This document shows positions 1 to 10,606 of a stretch of 30,227 bases of DNA, in pieces. This stretch comes from Phoronis australis. Its lineage: Eukaryota > Phoronida > Phoronidae. The stretch covers positions 558,274 to 588,500 of the forward strand of contig NMRA01000061.1 in NCBI GenBank assembly GCA_002633005.1. The letters run 5' to 3'. The notes below the pieces were generated by a model, which ran no database searches, was not told the origin of the DNA, and saw nothing but the letters and a program-made list of their open reading frames with translations. How positions within the stretch are numbered: position 1 is the stretch's first letter; every line of letters starts with the position of its first letter. A program made the translations under genes and the position numbers.

Positions 1-589
1 ATGACATGGATAATGTAGACAAATCTTAAATAAAGTAGTCCTCCTACGCGTTGGAAACCCTTTCGTGTAGTCGTGTTTCTCCGTCAAAGGTACACGATCG
101 ATATTTTTCACGAACAACTTCATCTGCTAAACGATTTTGTTAAAAACATTTGACTATGAAACTTTACCAACGGCCTCTTTCTCGATGAGTCTGGCTTTCG
201 TTGCGTAATTTTCGCCTTTTGACCTAAGCCAAAGGCTAAACATCTGAGTCGTCAAATGTTGATTTTTTGTCACTTTGGTTTCTCGAAACGTTTTGCGTTC
301 TGTCTATCTAGTCGAGTAGAGTATGGAATTGTAACGAGATTTTCTGACTTTCAGCTTTAGCTTGATTTCATTAAACATGAAGGTAGTGTCTTGCAACTCG
401 CAAGTTTTATGATATCTAGATGATTACCGAGACTTCCTGGAAAGGAATAACATTTCGGTTCTTATGGAGTACTTTCCGATAGCTGCGTCTGTCACGGACT
501 ACAGAACTTCGAGGTAATAAATGCTCTCAGGGTGCCTGTAGCGGGAATGGAGAATGATATATCACTCAGGAATTACCTAATCCCATTAA
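1..589. other. Left edge, no gene recognised
   Basis: No open frame of useful length, splice-consistent exon or structured repeat was recognised here. Upstream parts of the LINE relic that begins near 590 could lie here in unrecognisable form. The missing third exon of LU gene A is not seen here on the minus strand. Confidence 0.4.
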
Positions 590-2515
590 CGACTTGGAAC
601 TGAACCTGGCTACAACTTGCAGCCGCGGAAAGTCATTCAACACTGTACGTGGGTTGCGTATTCATCAAACGCATTGGTGTAAGCAACGCGGGCCAATAAG
701 ATCAATGTGAACAAAAACCAGGACGCAAACAAAAGGGTTCACGCAATCAAAGCTTCTTCCATCAATTGTCCTCTGGCAGTGCCTTAAAGGACTAAGATCA
801 ACTGGTCAAAAGGCAACTAAAAGACACAGTGGTCTCAGCTGTGCAGAGACCTTTCATCTATACTGTCAACAAGTCCGAGGGACGATACAGATCCGATGTT
901 GCGTCAGTTTTGTACTGTTGCATACGTAGTGTGTCACGACAGTGGTGTGGCCAAGACGAGAACTGCCAGAAGTTTTGGAGCAATGACCGAATAGGTAACA
1001 AGTTCGTTAGGCACTGCTCAGAGTTCAACAGAGGCTTCAGCTGGTGCACGCCACTGATCAGGAAAAACCAGACCTTCAAAATTTATTAGGCCGCATCAGG
1101 AAGAAAATCCTTGTCATCTCCAGAGCGGAACACCAGTGTAAACTGTGGAAAAGGAGAATGAAAGCCGAGTCCTTGTGCAAAACCCCTTTACTCTTTAATA
1201 GAAGCTTTTGCACCAAGCCAAGAATGAAACCCTTAGTGTGCCGAGGAATGAACTGCAAGATAATTTACACACAAAGATAGCCATCTTATGGAACCAGAAC
1301 CAGAGTTTCCATTTGATTTGTCTCCTTTCCGACTAAGAGCCGACTACGAAGTTTGTAAGGAAAGTCAGGCGTGTGTTCCGTAACGATAGAACCTACGCTA
1401 GGACCTAGCTGAAATCTAGCCAAAGTCACGCGTTCTTATTTAAAATACACGGCAATATCTCACGTAGTCTCGCGAAGTCTTGCTTTTTAGCGAGGTTGTA
1501 GCGTTACTGAACGGGAGGCAGGTCTAATAGTGCTCCCGAATTGAACGGGATTTCTTATAAACACTATAAAATGTTCCTACGGTGCTCCAGCACCTGGTTT
1601 CATTACTTCAGGGAGCCTGCACAGGAAGATTGATTCCCCAGAAATGGTGCTTGGCTGACTGCATCTGGATTCCAAAGGAGGAGAACTTGAATGTTGAAGG
1701 AAATATCTTCTTTAGGGTGCTTAGTCACCGTTCAACCAATTTATTGCTCAGCAACAAGTTTATCAACACCTTAATGCAAAAGACTGGTGTGTATGGTTTG
1801 CCAGGTTGCATTGAGCATGCCCAGATGATTTGGAATTCCAGTCAGCAAGTCAAACGGATCAAGGATAGCTCCATGTTGGTTGGATCTCACCAACGCCTAT
1901 GGCTCGGTACCACATGACCTGGTGTGGTATGCTTTGCGCTTCTTCCATTTTCCTAGGAAAGTTAGCGTAATCGTCCTGATGTACATTGGGTCAGTCTTTA
2001 TGCGGTTTACCACCAACCAGTACACAACAGAATAGCAATCATTAGAAGTTGGGATTATGATGAGATGTGTCATTTCTTCAGTGCAATTTGTCGTGGCATC
2101 GATAAAACGTATCGACTAGCACATCAGTACGTCCTTACGTATTTGGTTTTGCAGTGGCCTTCCTCCTTCGGACTTTACAGTAGAACTGGGATCCTGCAGC
2201 TGCCAGCGTCATCTCTCGTGAGGGAATATAACGTCAGCAAAGACAGACTGGATCCGATGATGAGAGATTCAACAAACCCAGTCGCTCGCTCAGCGTTACC
2301 CGAAATTCGCTGTGATCGTAAATGGTCAGCAGCAGAAATGGTCAGAAATGCCAAGTCGAGCCTTGGACTAGTCAAAGATGTAATGGGAGTCGGTCCCATA
2401 ATATTCATTACCGTGATAACGTTCTGTTTTAGTTACCACCGCAAGCCACAGGCAACGCGCACATGCACCCGTCATTTTCGAATTCGCAATTTCAGGGTCG
2501 GCCAACCCTAATATA
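590..2515 (+). mobile_element. Decayed zinc-finger non-LTR retrotransposon (LINE)
   Basis: Fragments of one retrotransposon polyprotein follow in the expected order but in shifting frames. A zinc-finger-like piece at about 619-690 reads KSFNTVRGLRIHQTHWC. A basic linker follows at about 1070-1200 (LLGRIRKKILVISRAEHQ). A pre-RT segment lies near 1290-1370 (PEPEFPFDLS). The N-terminal reverse transcriptase core is at 1582-1917, with ADCIWIPKEE, NVEGNIFFRVLSHR and GVYGLPGCIEHAQ. A C-terminal block is at about 2170-2400 (LPASSLVREYNVSKDRL, then RKWSAAEMV). I recognise this order from zinc-finger LINE proteins common in marine invertebrates; that is recall, not a search. The catalytic YxDD region is missing between about 2040 and 2160, and stops and frameshifts are frequent, so the copy is dead. 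Exact clade and ends are uncertain. Confidence 0.8.
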
Positions 2516-3087
2516 TTCCAGAGCGTTTCCTTGAGTGGCTGATGGTTTCTATGTTCTTGTTGGTAATGGAAACAGAATCCTATCACGGTAAGGAACGTTA
2601 TGAGGCCGACGAATGAGAGAAAACGCTCAATTCAATTTTTGTTTTTAGCAAGCTAAGCAAGGCAAGATGTAGCCTTAGTACAAAACTGTATAAATATACG
2701 GCTTTGGAATGATGTAGCTAAAATGGCGATATAAAACCTGACACAAAGTATGCAATTAAAAGTTGTAATCTTTCTTGAGTAAAGCAAATGGATTGCGGTA
2801 ACTAACGAATTTACCGTTGTACCGTTATTCAGTTGCTAAATGCGTGGAACGACAATATGCGTCGCTTTGAATGACGTGAAATAGCGCGCCAACTAATGAC
2901 TGATTCGTCAAACAAATCATTCTTCTACAAGGTTGCGTACAGTTCATGACAAATTACCGGAATTGGTTTCTCCTAGTTATCGTTTTCAGTTTTTTATTAC
3001 CGGCAAATCTAGTTTCTGAGCAAGGTTTGCTTCGGAAGTTGTCATCATCTCTTAAAAGATTTTAGGCGAATGGTGCTTGTACTTACC
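2516..3087. other. Intergenic, no gene recognised
   Basis: AT-rich sequence between the LINE relic and the foldback element. No exon, RNA gene or clear repeat end was recognised. It may include an untranslated LINE tail, but no poly-A end or target-site duplication could be fixed. Confidence 0.4.
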
Positions 3088-3697
3088 GTGAGCGTACTCC
3101 GTCGCTGGTTCTCTGCGTGCTTAGCCCAGCCAGCACGCAGGTATCACGCAGTGGCACGCGCTTAGCATTGGTCGATGTAACCTCGGCAGTCATTGATTAG
3201 CTTTACAACACCGTGAAGAAATGGAGGACTGTGAACGATTTTTAGCCATGTCATGCAAGTGGCGTCCAGCAACTATTTCGTTTCTGCAGTGACTTAAATA
3301 GCCGCGTGCTTGAAGCACATACGGCAATAAACACATATCTGGCCGGTTTAACCGGTGTGTTATTCATACCGTATGAATACAGGACACTATCCTAAAGAAA
3401 AGTCATCGACACTAGAAAGATGCATTCCGAAAAGCGCAATCACAATTTCTAGGCTTCACATTTACTGAACATAGAATTTAAGCACCGATTTGTCTGTACA
3501 ACAGACCACATTTACACTTCAGTCCATCAGTCATGCCAGATTGTTTGCGTAAAGCGTTGCCTGTTGAGAATTCGACTAGCCAATCAGAAACGCCGGTGTA
3601 AAAAAATTTCCCGAGGAAAATTAAGTGATACCTGCGTGCTGGCGCGGCTGCCGCCTCACCTAGCGGCACGCAGGGAACCAGCGAGCGTGAGCGTACT
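3088..3697. mobile_element. Foldback element with 11-bp flanking direct repeats
   Basis: The direct repeat GTGAGCGTACT occurs at 3088-3098 and 3687-3697. Just inside are imperfect inverted arms. TCGCTGGTTCTCTGCGTGC (3102-3120) pairs with GCACGCAGGGAACCAGCGA (3666-3684), and CCAGCACGCAGGTATCAC (3130-3147) pairs with GTGATACCTGCGTGCTGG (3625-3642). The roughly 590-bp interior has no credible transposase. Inverted arms inside a direct repeat are what a non-autonomous DNA transposon with a long target-site duplication would leave. A 9-11 bp duplication suggests a Mutator-like origin, but this is inference. The right arm is longer than the left because of an insertion between its two blocks. Confidence 0.6.
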
Positions 3698-3787
3698 GTT
3701 TTCAAGTCTACGACAGTCGCAAGAAAATGGCGTTGATTAGGTTGTTTTTGTTTAAACGGCTGTAACGGACAAGGTATCATTTGACTT

Positions 3788-3926
3788 CATGCGCGCACCC
3801 AGGGGGGCTGCTCGAACGAGCNAGTGGTGCTCCTGTTTTTATTCCACCGCTCTTTTGTTAGCAAAAGGTCCATAACGTCAGGAATTCGAGCCCCCCCCCC
3901 CATTTTGAAGGCTGGGTGCGCGCATG
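3788..3926. repeat. GC-rich inverted repeat, MITE-like, with an N
   Basis: A perfect 15-bp inverted repeat, CATGCGCGCACCCAG (3788-3802) against CTGGGTGCGCGCATG (3912-3926), encloses G- and C-runs and one ambiguous base at 3822. Similar blocks (CATGCGCGCAACCAG and CTGGGCGCGCGCAT) lie inside the MITE at 11671-11946, so this is probably a fragment or relative of that family. Confidence 0.55.
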
Positions 3927-4599
3927 GACTTCCAGATTTTGCATACATGCCGTCGTTAGCTATTAATGTTGATCTCATGAGGAGGTGAGTACTCGGACTG
4001 GCAATAAAATATTTAAAAACACTGTAACAACAAAGTGAGACCAGTTCAGGCAATTGGTTTTGAACTGTGCGCAACCTTGTGGAAAAAGAACAGCCATCGC
4101 AAAAAAGGAACTGGCCAATAGGTGACGTTCTATTTTATGGCTCTCAAAGCCGATGCATATTATCTCTCCGCAAATTTAGTAACGGAAAAAACGGTGCAGG
4201 GCTAATTTCGTTAACACTTGTAACCTATTTGCTTTACTGGGTCAAGGAATGGTATAGTTTTTAACTGTTAGTTTGTGTCCGGTTTTATTTTGCCGTTTCA
4301 CCCAAATTGTTCCAAAGCTTTATAGTTATTCAGTTTTGCCCAAGGCTAATCAATCGCTAGTTGAATTGTGACCCTAGTCTTTATACGATGGTTGGCTGGC
4401 AAGGCAAAATGCGGCTTTAGGCTTTGATTTACGCGCCCTAAAGTGAAAATTGAACAGAAGTTATGGTAGTAACTTGAACAGGATTTTAAGATTGTCAGAT
4501 TTTGCACATGAATTCCATGTTAATACTGAGACATTTTAGCTACGGTACAAGCGTTTATTCATAAACGCTAACTAAACAGAAGTTGAAATTTCAACTTAC
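3927..4599 (-). other. Probable intron 2 of LU gene A, left part
   Basis: This stretch lies downstream of the exon 2 donor of LU gene A. I looked on the minus strand, from here to position 1, for a phase-0 exon carrying the CCxxxxCN signature and found none. The third exon is therefore outside the window, deleted, or too diverged to see. Short open frames here have no family resemblance. Confidence 0.4.
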
Positions 4600-4715
4600 T
4601 CCACAGAAATCTGTACATGTTGAGGTTGTCAAGTTGCGAGACGTCTCAAAGGGGTCGCTACAACTGGACCTATTGAGACTGAAGCAAGAGTAGCATTCCA
4701 GAGCCATCGACGCGC
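4600..4715 (-). CDS. LU gene A, exon 2 (Ly6/uPAR three-finger domain, cysteines 1-5)
   Basis: This minus-strand exon has acceptor TTATTTTACAG before 4715 and donor GTAAGTTG after 4600. It begins in phase 1 and ends in phase 0, and adds 38 codons after the split glycine. The product starts ASMALECYSC, the usual start of a mature LU domain after signal cleavage, and has five cysteines: the CysTyrSerCys pair, SSC, STC and DFC. The pattern and exon borders match exon 2 of gene B and of gene C in the same window. Ly6/uPAR proteins are small disulfide-rich extracellular proteins that bind receptors, enzymes or ligands at the cell surface; the partner here cannot be inferred. Exon 3 was not found, so the gene is partial or broken. 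Confidence 0.8.
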
Positions 4716-6733
4716 CTGTAAAATAACGGAAAACCTGTTGTTGTATGAAATTTTGTGTAAAGACTGTCTCACAAGTAGGTTGGGATAGTACGACTGGAGC
4801 CCAGTCTTCCTTACCAGAAATGTCATGCAGTATAGGTAATGTCTTTTGTGGCTTAAATACAACGAGTCTTGAATGTAAACCGCATCATTCGGCGCCCTCT
4901 CCTCGTTGCCACGCTTTTCGAGTGCCCACTCCTCTCATCAACACAATTTGTTCTCCACCCCGCCGACACGATACATTGTTCACCCAGCCAATGCGAGTGC
5001 AGCCCATTCCCGGTCGACACAATTTCAATACCACCACAGATATATCAGAAAGTACTTCGTCTCCACCATTTTCGCCCACCGCGTAGTATCAAGTTTTACA
5101 AGGTGGGGCCCTTTGGTTTGTGTGACCCTAACTAGCTTATTCAGCTCGATACAATAATACAGAGATTAGTTATAGATATCCCATTGAAACACCTACTGTG
5201 AGAGCAGAAACAAATACATTAAAATGCCCCACGACTTGAAAGATTTGCAAGTACTTACGAATTTCAATAGTCGAAATAATTTTTTGCCATCAAATGGAAA
5301 CGTTTATGATACAATTTTTATGTCTGAGGGTACCTTGATTGAAATTAACGAAGGGTAAAGTTGCTTTTTAAGACGTTTTGGGCCAGTTTGGATATTAACT
5401 GTAAAAGTTATTTTGAGCCTTCAAATCGATTTCTATAGAAACGAATTTAATGACAGTAACAATTACTAAAACCGGACGCGAAACGCTGGAGCGACTTCTG
5501 CAAATGCCAGTTGTTCTGAGTGAACTTAGTTCAATCATTTGTTTTTCTTTTCGTTCCGTTAACTAAATGATAAATAATAAGAATAAATAATAAATAATAC
5601 AACAGCAATTCCAAAAACAAGTTCTTAAAGTCAATTATGTGGACATGACAAACGTTTAAAAGTGGCTATAAATCTGCCTTCGATCACAAAAAACAACTTC
5701 TGATTTAGACCACCTACAATGGTCCCAAATTGTTCCTTAATCAAATTTCACGTGACTTAAAGGCTTCAAAAGAGGAGGCAATCCGACATTGCTTGAAACG
5801 GAGCTCTAAAGGTGGGTTTGTCACGGCGTATAATTTTATTTGCCGGAACATTGTCCTAACGAATAACGAACCTCTCAGCTCTTTGCAAGCTTACTTCTCA
5901 TCCTGCCTAAGGAACAAGTTGAGACTAAGTTAAATCAAAAGTTCGCTTCTTGTACGGGACGCAGGCTTATAGTCGCGTTATAACGAAAAATGATATTGTC
6001 AAAGTTTGCCGCAACGAGGGCAACGGTAGTCTGCTTTGTCTTTCTACGTTCCAAGCATGGAACACGAAAAACAGTGTAGCTTACCAGCTCCGCTATTGAA
6101 GCAAATATTGACAAAATAGAGGTTTTCGCAAGCATTTTAACTGACTCTGACTTTGTTGGTGAGTACAATTTTTTTTCAAGACCATATAATTTGTAAAAAC
6201 CTTGGGGTGCTGTGTCTGTGTTGCATTCGGTGCATGGATCAGTCTTACACTTGACATTCTACCATTTTGTTCCCTCGAGCCGTTCGAAAAATATAAATCC
6301 AAGAGTAAACTCCCTTCCCCATAAAAAATTGGTCTCAAAATTGTCTTTACCATAACTTGATTTTGTTTTCTGCTTCGAGGAACACGTAGAATGTTAACAA
6401 ATAAAAACCTCTGTGTGTAGGTTCAAATTATCACAGGGGTCTAAATTGTTACACGGCAGGATTGTGACGATTAGGGTAAGCATTCGTGGTCCAAACTGAT
6501 GCAATTTGCCCAAACTGTAAGGGCAATTTTTGTGTCTGACAGTTTGAGCAAGTGTTGAGGAACGAGCGAGGGAAAACTGAAAACATTTTAACGATGTCCT
6601 GATCTTGATCAATATATGAAAATCTAAACCCGACTCGTTCTAATGTCAATATCTAAATCTGTTCACGTAGCTTATGGAAATAGGTTATTTGGTCAAAAAG
6701 TAAAACTAATTAACTAATTAAAAATTAACTTAC
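4716..6733 (-). other. LU gene A intron 1
   Basis: About 2.0 kb between exons 1 and 2 of gene A. It holds a C-rich stretch at about 4885-5090 where several frames are open at once because stop codons are rare in that composition, and an AAT-rich simple repeat at about 5567-5600. No further LU exon was recognised. The short minus-strand frames between 5935 and 6353 match no family and look like chance. Confidence 0.5.
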
Positions 6734-6776
6734 CTATAAACACCAAAATAATAAAGCAGACAGCAGAAACATACAT
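6734..6776 (-). CDS. LU gene A, exon 1 (signal peptide)
   Basis: The start codon is at 6776 and reads MYVSAVCFIILVFI followed by the first base of a glycine codon, ending at the strong donor GTAAGTT. The 43-nt coding length, phase-1 end and sequence (shared AVCxIIL core) match exon 1 of gene B. Joined in phase to exon 2 at 4715 it gives a hydrophobic signal peptide, a short ASMA linker and the LECYSC start of the mature domain. A phase-1 intron after the signal peptide is normal for Ly6/uPAR genes. A possible upstream ATG lies in the leader about 40 bp before the start, in another frame. Confidence 0.75.
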
Positions 6777-6843
6777 GGCGTTGAGGTCTCTGTTGGCACC
6801 CTCATCGCCGAAGTAACAGATGACGCCCATTCGACTGTTGGTC

Positions 6844-6865
6844 GATTATAAATGTGTCACGTGAC
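6844..6865 (-). promoter_or_regulatory. LU gene A promoter: CACGTG palindrome plus TATA-like box
   Basis: On the minus strand GTCACGTGAC (6856-6865) is followed by TTTATAA (6846-6852), and the start codon comes about 70 bp later. CACGTG is the classical E-box bound by bHLH-zip factors. The same 10-bp palindrome lies at the matching place before gene B, and the leaders of the two genes are also alignable, so this is likely a shared promoter element. Confidence 0.6.
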
Positions 6866-8111
6866 GGTTGTCATGAAGATATAGTAATAGGGCGACACAG
6901 TGTACTTTTAAAATACACCTAGCTTCGAGTTACCTTGTGTGTCTAAGTGAGACTAGCTGGAGACAATCGCAGCATGAAACATGTAATTAAATAAATGACA
7001 GGATTCTGACTATCATATACTTGACCTACATCGGGTGCATTAGAGAAGGTTGAAAATCAATTTCAAGAAACAGTGGTACTTGTCGACTTAATTGTTTGGT
7101 GCCCGGGGATATGGATACCAAAACGCGCCTCTTGGTAGGTCTTCCGTGGCAAAAGATTTTTTTGTCTGCCAACAAGCCTACAAGAAATTCACCATACACA
7201 AAATTGTCCTATTTCATGTAAAACATCTTCTGAATCAGAATCATGCAGTTTTAGATTAATCATGCGCCATTAAATTGAATTAGCAAAGTGTAACAATTAA
7301 CACGTTGGCTGGGCGTCGTGTTAAATCTCTAGGCCTCTAAAACTGAACTCCCCGTAAACTAATGACACGTTCGTATTCACTTAGTAAATATATGCACGTA
7401 TCTATGGAATCATAAAAAATTATAAAATGACATTGAAATTTTTTCTATTCACCGTTAGAAAAACAATGACACAGAGTAAGTAAAAAACACAAAAATCGTG
7501 CAGTAATAATTGCAAAGATGAACTGGAACGTCATTGCCATGGAAATAACTCTGCGCGTGATGTTCTGCTACGTGTGTGCAATATTGCAAATATATTGAGC
7601 TATAGTATATTTAGTATATTGTGTACGGACTCTAAAACGTCTAGCTTCATAACTGTAAAAGCCGATGAAACAGGTTGCAATTGTACCAATCGACACCTTT
7701 AATACGCAGCAAAGACATAGTCATTGAGGAAAGTGGCTAGAGTTGAATGTGATAAATTGATTACTCAAAAGATTAAAAGCTGAATGTAAATATAAACAAG
7801 GAAAATGACACCTAATCTCGGTAAGTGCACCAAATAAGCTTTTTGAGCTAGTATTTATGATTTTTAAACAACAATTTTTTTCGATGCCATTTGAGTACAA
7901 GAATCTTGGTTGTCAACAACTGATAATTAATCATAAGTGTGATATATGTCATACTCTTTACAGGTTAATCGCCCGACTGCACTACTCGTGGTGGACTAGT
8001 AACACACCAGAAAACACGTCAGTGTGTTATAAAGAAGACATTTCATAAAATTTTAAAACGTGTGAAAGACATGGGTATTGCAAACATTTAAAAACTCCTG
8101 CAACTCCAATT
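6866..8111. other. Intergenic region between LU gene A and a LINE relic
   Basis: AT-rich sequence with no recognisable exon, RNA gene or element end. It lies upstream of the gene A promoter on the minus strand. The open frame at 7857-8048 has no family resemblance and may be an upstream part of the LINE fragment that follows. Confidence 0.4.
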
Positions 8112-8400
8112 AATTTTAGATGAGTTCGCGGATGTCATTATTAGGTCGAGCACAGATAACAAACAACTTATTGTTGCCGACGATCTCAACATTGGCCTAT
8201 CGAAAATTAATTACAACTGCAAATCTTAAGATTTCTTCACCTGCAATCAAAAATCTTTTAATATCTTTCAAACTTAACGACATGTCACCATATGCAATTG
8301 ATCACATTTATATATAACACCAAAACGTCTCACAGTGGCGTGTTTTTCCAGTCTGTCTGATCACCTGCCTACGTTCTCTCACCAAATGTCAAATGAAAAT
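8112..8400 (+). mobile_element. LINE endonuclease relic
   Basis: Read with frame changes, this stretch resembles the C-terminal half of the apurinic-type endonuclease (EEP fold) of non-LTR retrotransposons. It shows IVADDLNIGLSKINYNCKS (the GDFNI-type block), then IDHIY, then LSDHLPTF, matching the conserved SDHxPxF motif that carries the catalytic histidine. In-frame stops and frame shifts show that it is dead. No reverse transcriptase follows. The clade (CR1/L2-like or another) cannot be fixed from so short a piece. Confidence 0.65.
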
Positions 8401-8930
8401 TACAAAACACAAGTTCGAAAAAAGATAGAACACGTTTGGTTCATCATGTCACTGAAATGGTGTTTTTTTTTTGTGGTTCTGTTATTTATTTCACCTCTTC
8501 TGTACCGGGATTGCATTTACTGTTCTCCACCACGTATCAAGGTCACTAAAACTGACATTTTTGAAAGCATTAAATCTATATGCATGTCAGATGAACACGC
8601 ATTGACACATTTACCTGGTGTCTCAAGTGCCAAGGCGCCATAAATATTTATCGCATGTGGCTTGCTGAGGAAATTAAAAAAACGGTTGACATTTGCACGA
8701 AGATGCGGAAGCGTGACGGAGATTCGTGTGAGTTGAAATAGATCGCGTGTTCAATGCTTCAAACTTTGAAAGTTGATTGTCGTTGTTCCAAGAGAAAGAG
8801 ATTAAATTTCAACTACCTTCATTCAAGTTACTGAGAATGCCCCACTTGAAAATAGTTCACGAAAACAGATAGACACCACTTGAGCAAATGATGTCATGTT
8901 TAAATGACTATTTACCGTATTCAAGGTCCA
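8401..8930. other. Intergenic, left of duplication unit 1
   Basis: No coding feature was recognised. The sequence next to 8931 does not match the sequence left of 24841, which fixes the left border of the duplication. Confidence 0.4.
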
Positions 8931-9308
8931 CACGTTTCCAGAACATATTCAATGAAAACTTCACATCTAAAACGTAAACCATCCAGAACGAGCAAACACT
9001 AGAATGAGAGTCACAAAATGAAAAGGGACAGGAAACTAAAAATCAGCTCAGGGCCAGTGTTGTACCGTATTGCCGCAGCGCCTTTTTCGCGACCGTTTTT
9101 TATGAAAGTGGTTCACATATTGGCGCATGCACCTAGTGTCCCAGCATAAGCCTATACATAGCTTTCCATACAGGCGCATCCATTTTTTTTTTAATTTGAC
9201 TTGCTTTTCATGAACAACATTTTACCGTCTTATAATGACTTTAGGCCCATGGAACTGTATTCGAATGATGCCATTTCGTAGGTTTTTTACCCAAGTGGTT
9301 CGCATATT

Positions 9309-9358
9309 GGCGCACTTCCGCGCAGACGCCCATGGGCCTAATCGGGCGCGGAAGTGCG
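9309..9358. repeat. GC-rich hairpin in unit 1
   Basis: GGCGCACTTCCGCGC (9309-9323) pairs with GCGCGGAAGTGCG (9346-9358) over 13 bp. The same hairpin in unit 2 (25221-25272) has complete 15-bp arms. The context AAGTGGTTCGCATATTGGCGCA resembles a second, more diverged block about 185 bp upstream (9105-9130), so it is probably part of a degenerate repeated element. Confidence 0.6.
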
Positions 9359-9570
9359 GTAACTTGGTGGAAGAAGGTCCACTATTGCCATAAAAGAGAG
9401 GAATGTTTTAGAATCGAGGTTGTGTAGGCTTTATTTAATGTGCAGGGGGTGTATAGTAGCTGCATAACATACGTGAGTTATCAAAATTATCGTTATCGTG
9501 AGTGGTAGCGGCATATCGCTGTGGTCGTGGGTCTTGTGCTCTTCAATCCGTTAGCGGAGTCGGCGGATAT

Positions 9571-10061
9571 TCATACCCACACTAAATCCATTGCTGATAT
9601 CCAAATAAGAAATTTTTGCCATTCAGTCTTGAAAACGCAGACGACATGATTGGGCTGGCGCAAATGTGTTAACCAGGCGTTGTATGTGTAGTTTGTGACA
9701 GGCAACAACGTGGACTGGCCTGTGAAAGGAATGGAGGTATATGTCAACATGTTATTCGCAAGAGTGTACAAATTAGATGAAAATGTTGTCAACAATCAAG
9801 GAAATTTTGCGGATAAGTAGGATTTTGGTAAAGGTCTATTCCTTGTCAAACAAACGGTCATCGGAGCGAATACACCACGCCAGTCTGTGCAGTAGACATG
9901 TCACTAGATTGCGTTTACAGCGAATGTGTTTCGATATTATGTCACTCATTGTACAGATCTGAAAAATTCGAACTACTAGAATTGTCCTCCAATCGTGAGA
10001 CCAACGCATCAAGAAAAGGAATGCTGGAATTAATTTCGAATTCAACGATAAATTTGACGTT
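9571..10061 (-). mobile_element. Penelope-like reverse transcriptase relic, unit 1
   Basis: Minus-strand fragments follow in order but in changing frames. NVKFIVEFEINSSIPFLDAL (about 9993-10061) matches the late RT block with the IPFLD motif. VTCLLHRLAWCIRSDDRLFD (about 9845-9905) matches the RT thumb segment. YTSIPFTGQS and VCVFKTEWQKF follow further down, as in the region after the thumb. Family assignment is from recalled motifs; a related RT class cannot be excluded. Frame changes and stops make it inactive. A matching relic lies in unit 2, so insertion came before the duplication. Confidence 0.6.
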
Positions 10062-10420
10062 GGATGAATTACCTGGAATAAGGGGGTATAATTCGTTGTT
10101 TGCTGTTGAAATCTCAACTCCCTTTCGGGACCTAATTGCGGCGGCTTCCGGGGGCATAGCTCCAAACAGTGTTTTAGTGATAAAAATAGAGATAAGTGAG
10201 CGTTCAAAGCTTACCGTGTCACCTTGAGCACTGAACGGTGCGTTGGCGCTACGTTCAAATGCCAAAAGGTGGTTGGATGCGCTTACGTGCGCCTACGCCC
10301 TACTGCAGCACTGGCTCCAAAGGGGATGAGTCATTCGACCCCCTCCCCCTATCTTATCTTAGTTGAGCTCAGACAGGACGACAGCAATATGTTGCCACGT
10401 ATATCCATACTGTATACACA

Positions 10421-10454
10421 AGTGTGATGTGTGTGTGTATATGTGTGTGTGTGT
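10421..10454. repeat. TG microsatellite, short allele (unit 1)
   Basis: Interrupted TG dinucleotides broken by a TATA. The orthologous place in unit 2 has a longer pure tract followed by a CG tract. Confidence 0.85.
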
Positions 10455-10606
10455 CATTTGTCCAATTTTCCAAACCTGGTGACCTTGCTGGGTCCAATGC
10501 AAACTTAGCCAAATGTCGTTTTATGGCATGTACGGAGCACAAACCATGCTAGCAATAGATTAAAAATTGTCTTAATTTTTTATCTAAGAAATTTCGTAAC
10601 ACTGCC

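Noticed and set aside
829-1280. Independent host genes at the left edge
   Set aside because: Their peptides fit successive parts of a zinc-finger LINE protein in shifting frames, so they are relic fragments.
3478-3780. 100-codon minus-strand frame
   Set aside because: It reads through the inverted arms of the 3088-3697 element and resembles no known protein.
4745-5157. Several overlapping plus-strand frames rich in Pro, Ser and His
   Set aside because: C-rich composition removes stop codons in all frames. There is no shared start or splice logic, and the region lies within LU gene A intron 1.
5935-6353. Two overlapping minus-strand frames between gene A exons
   Set aside because: No domain, no splice-site support and no duplicate for comparison; length is within chance for this composition.
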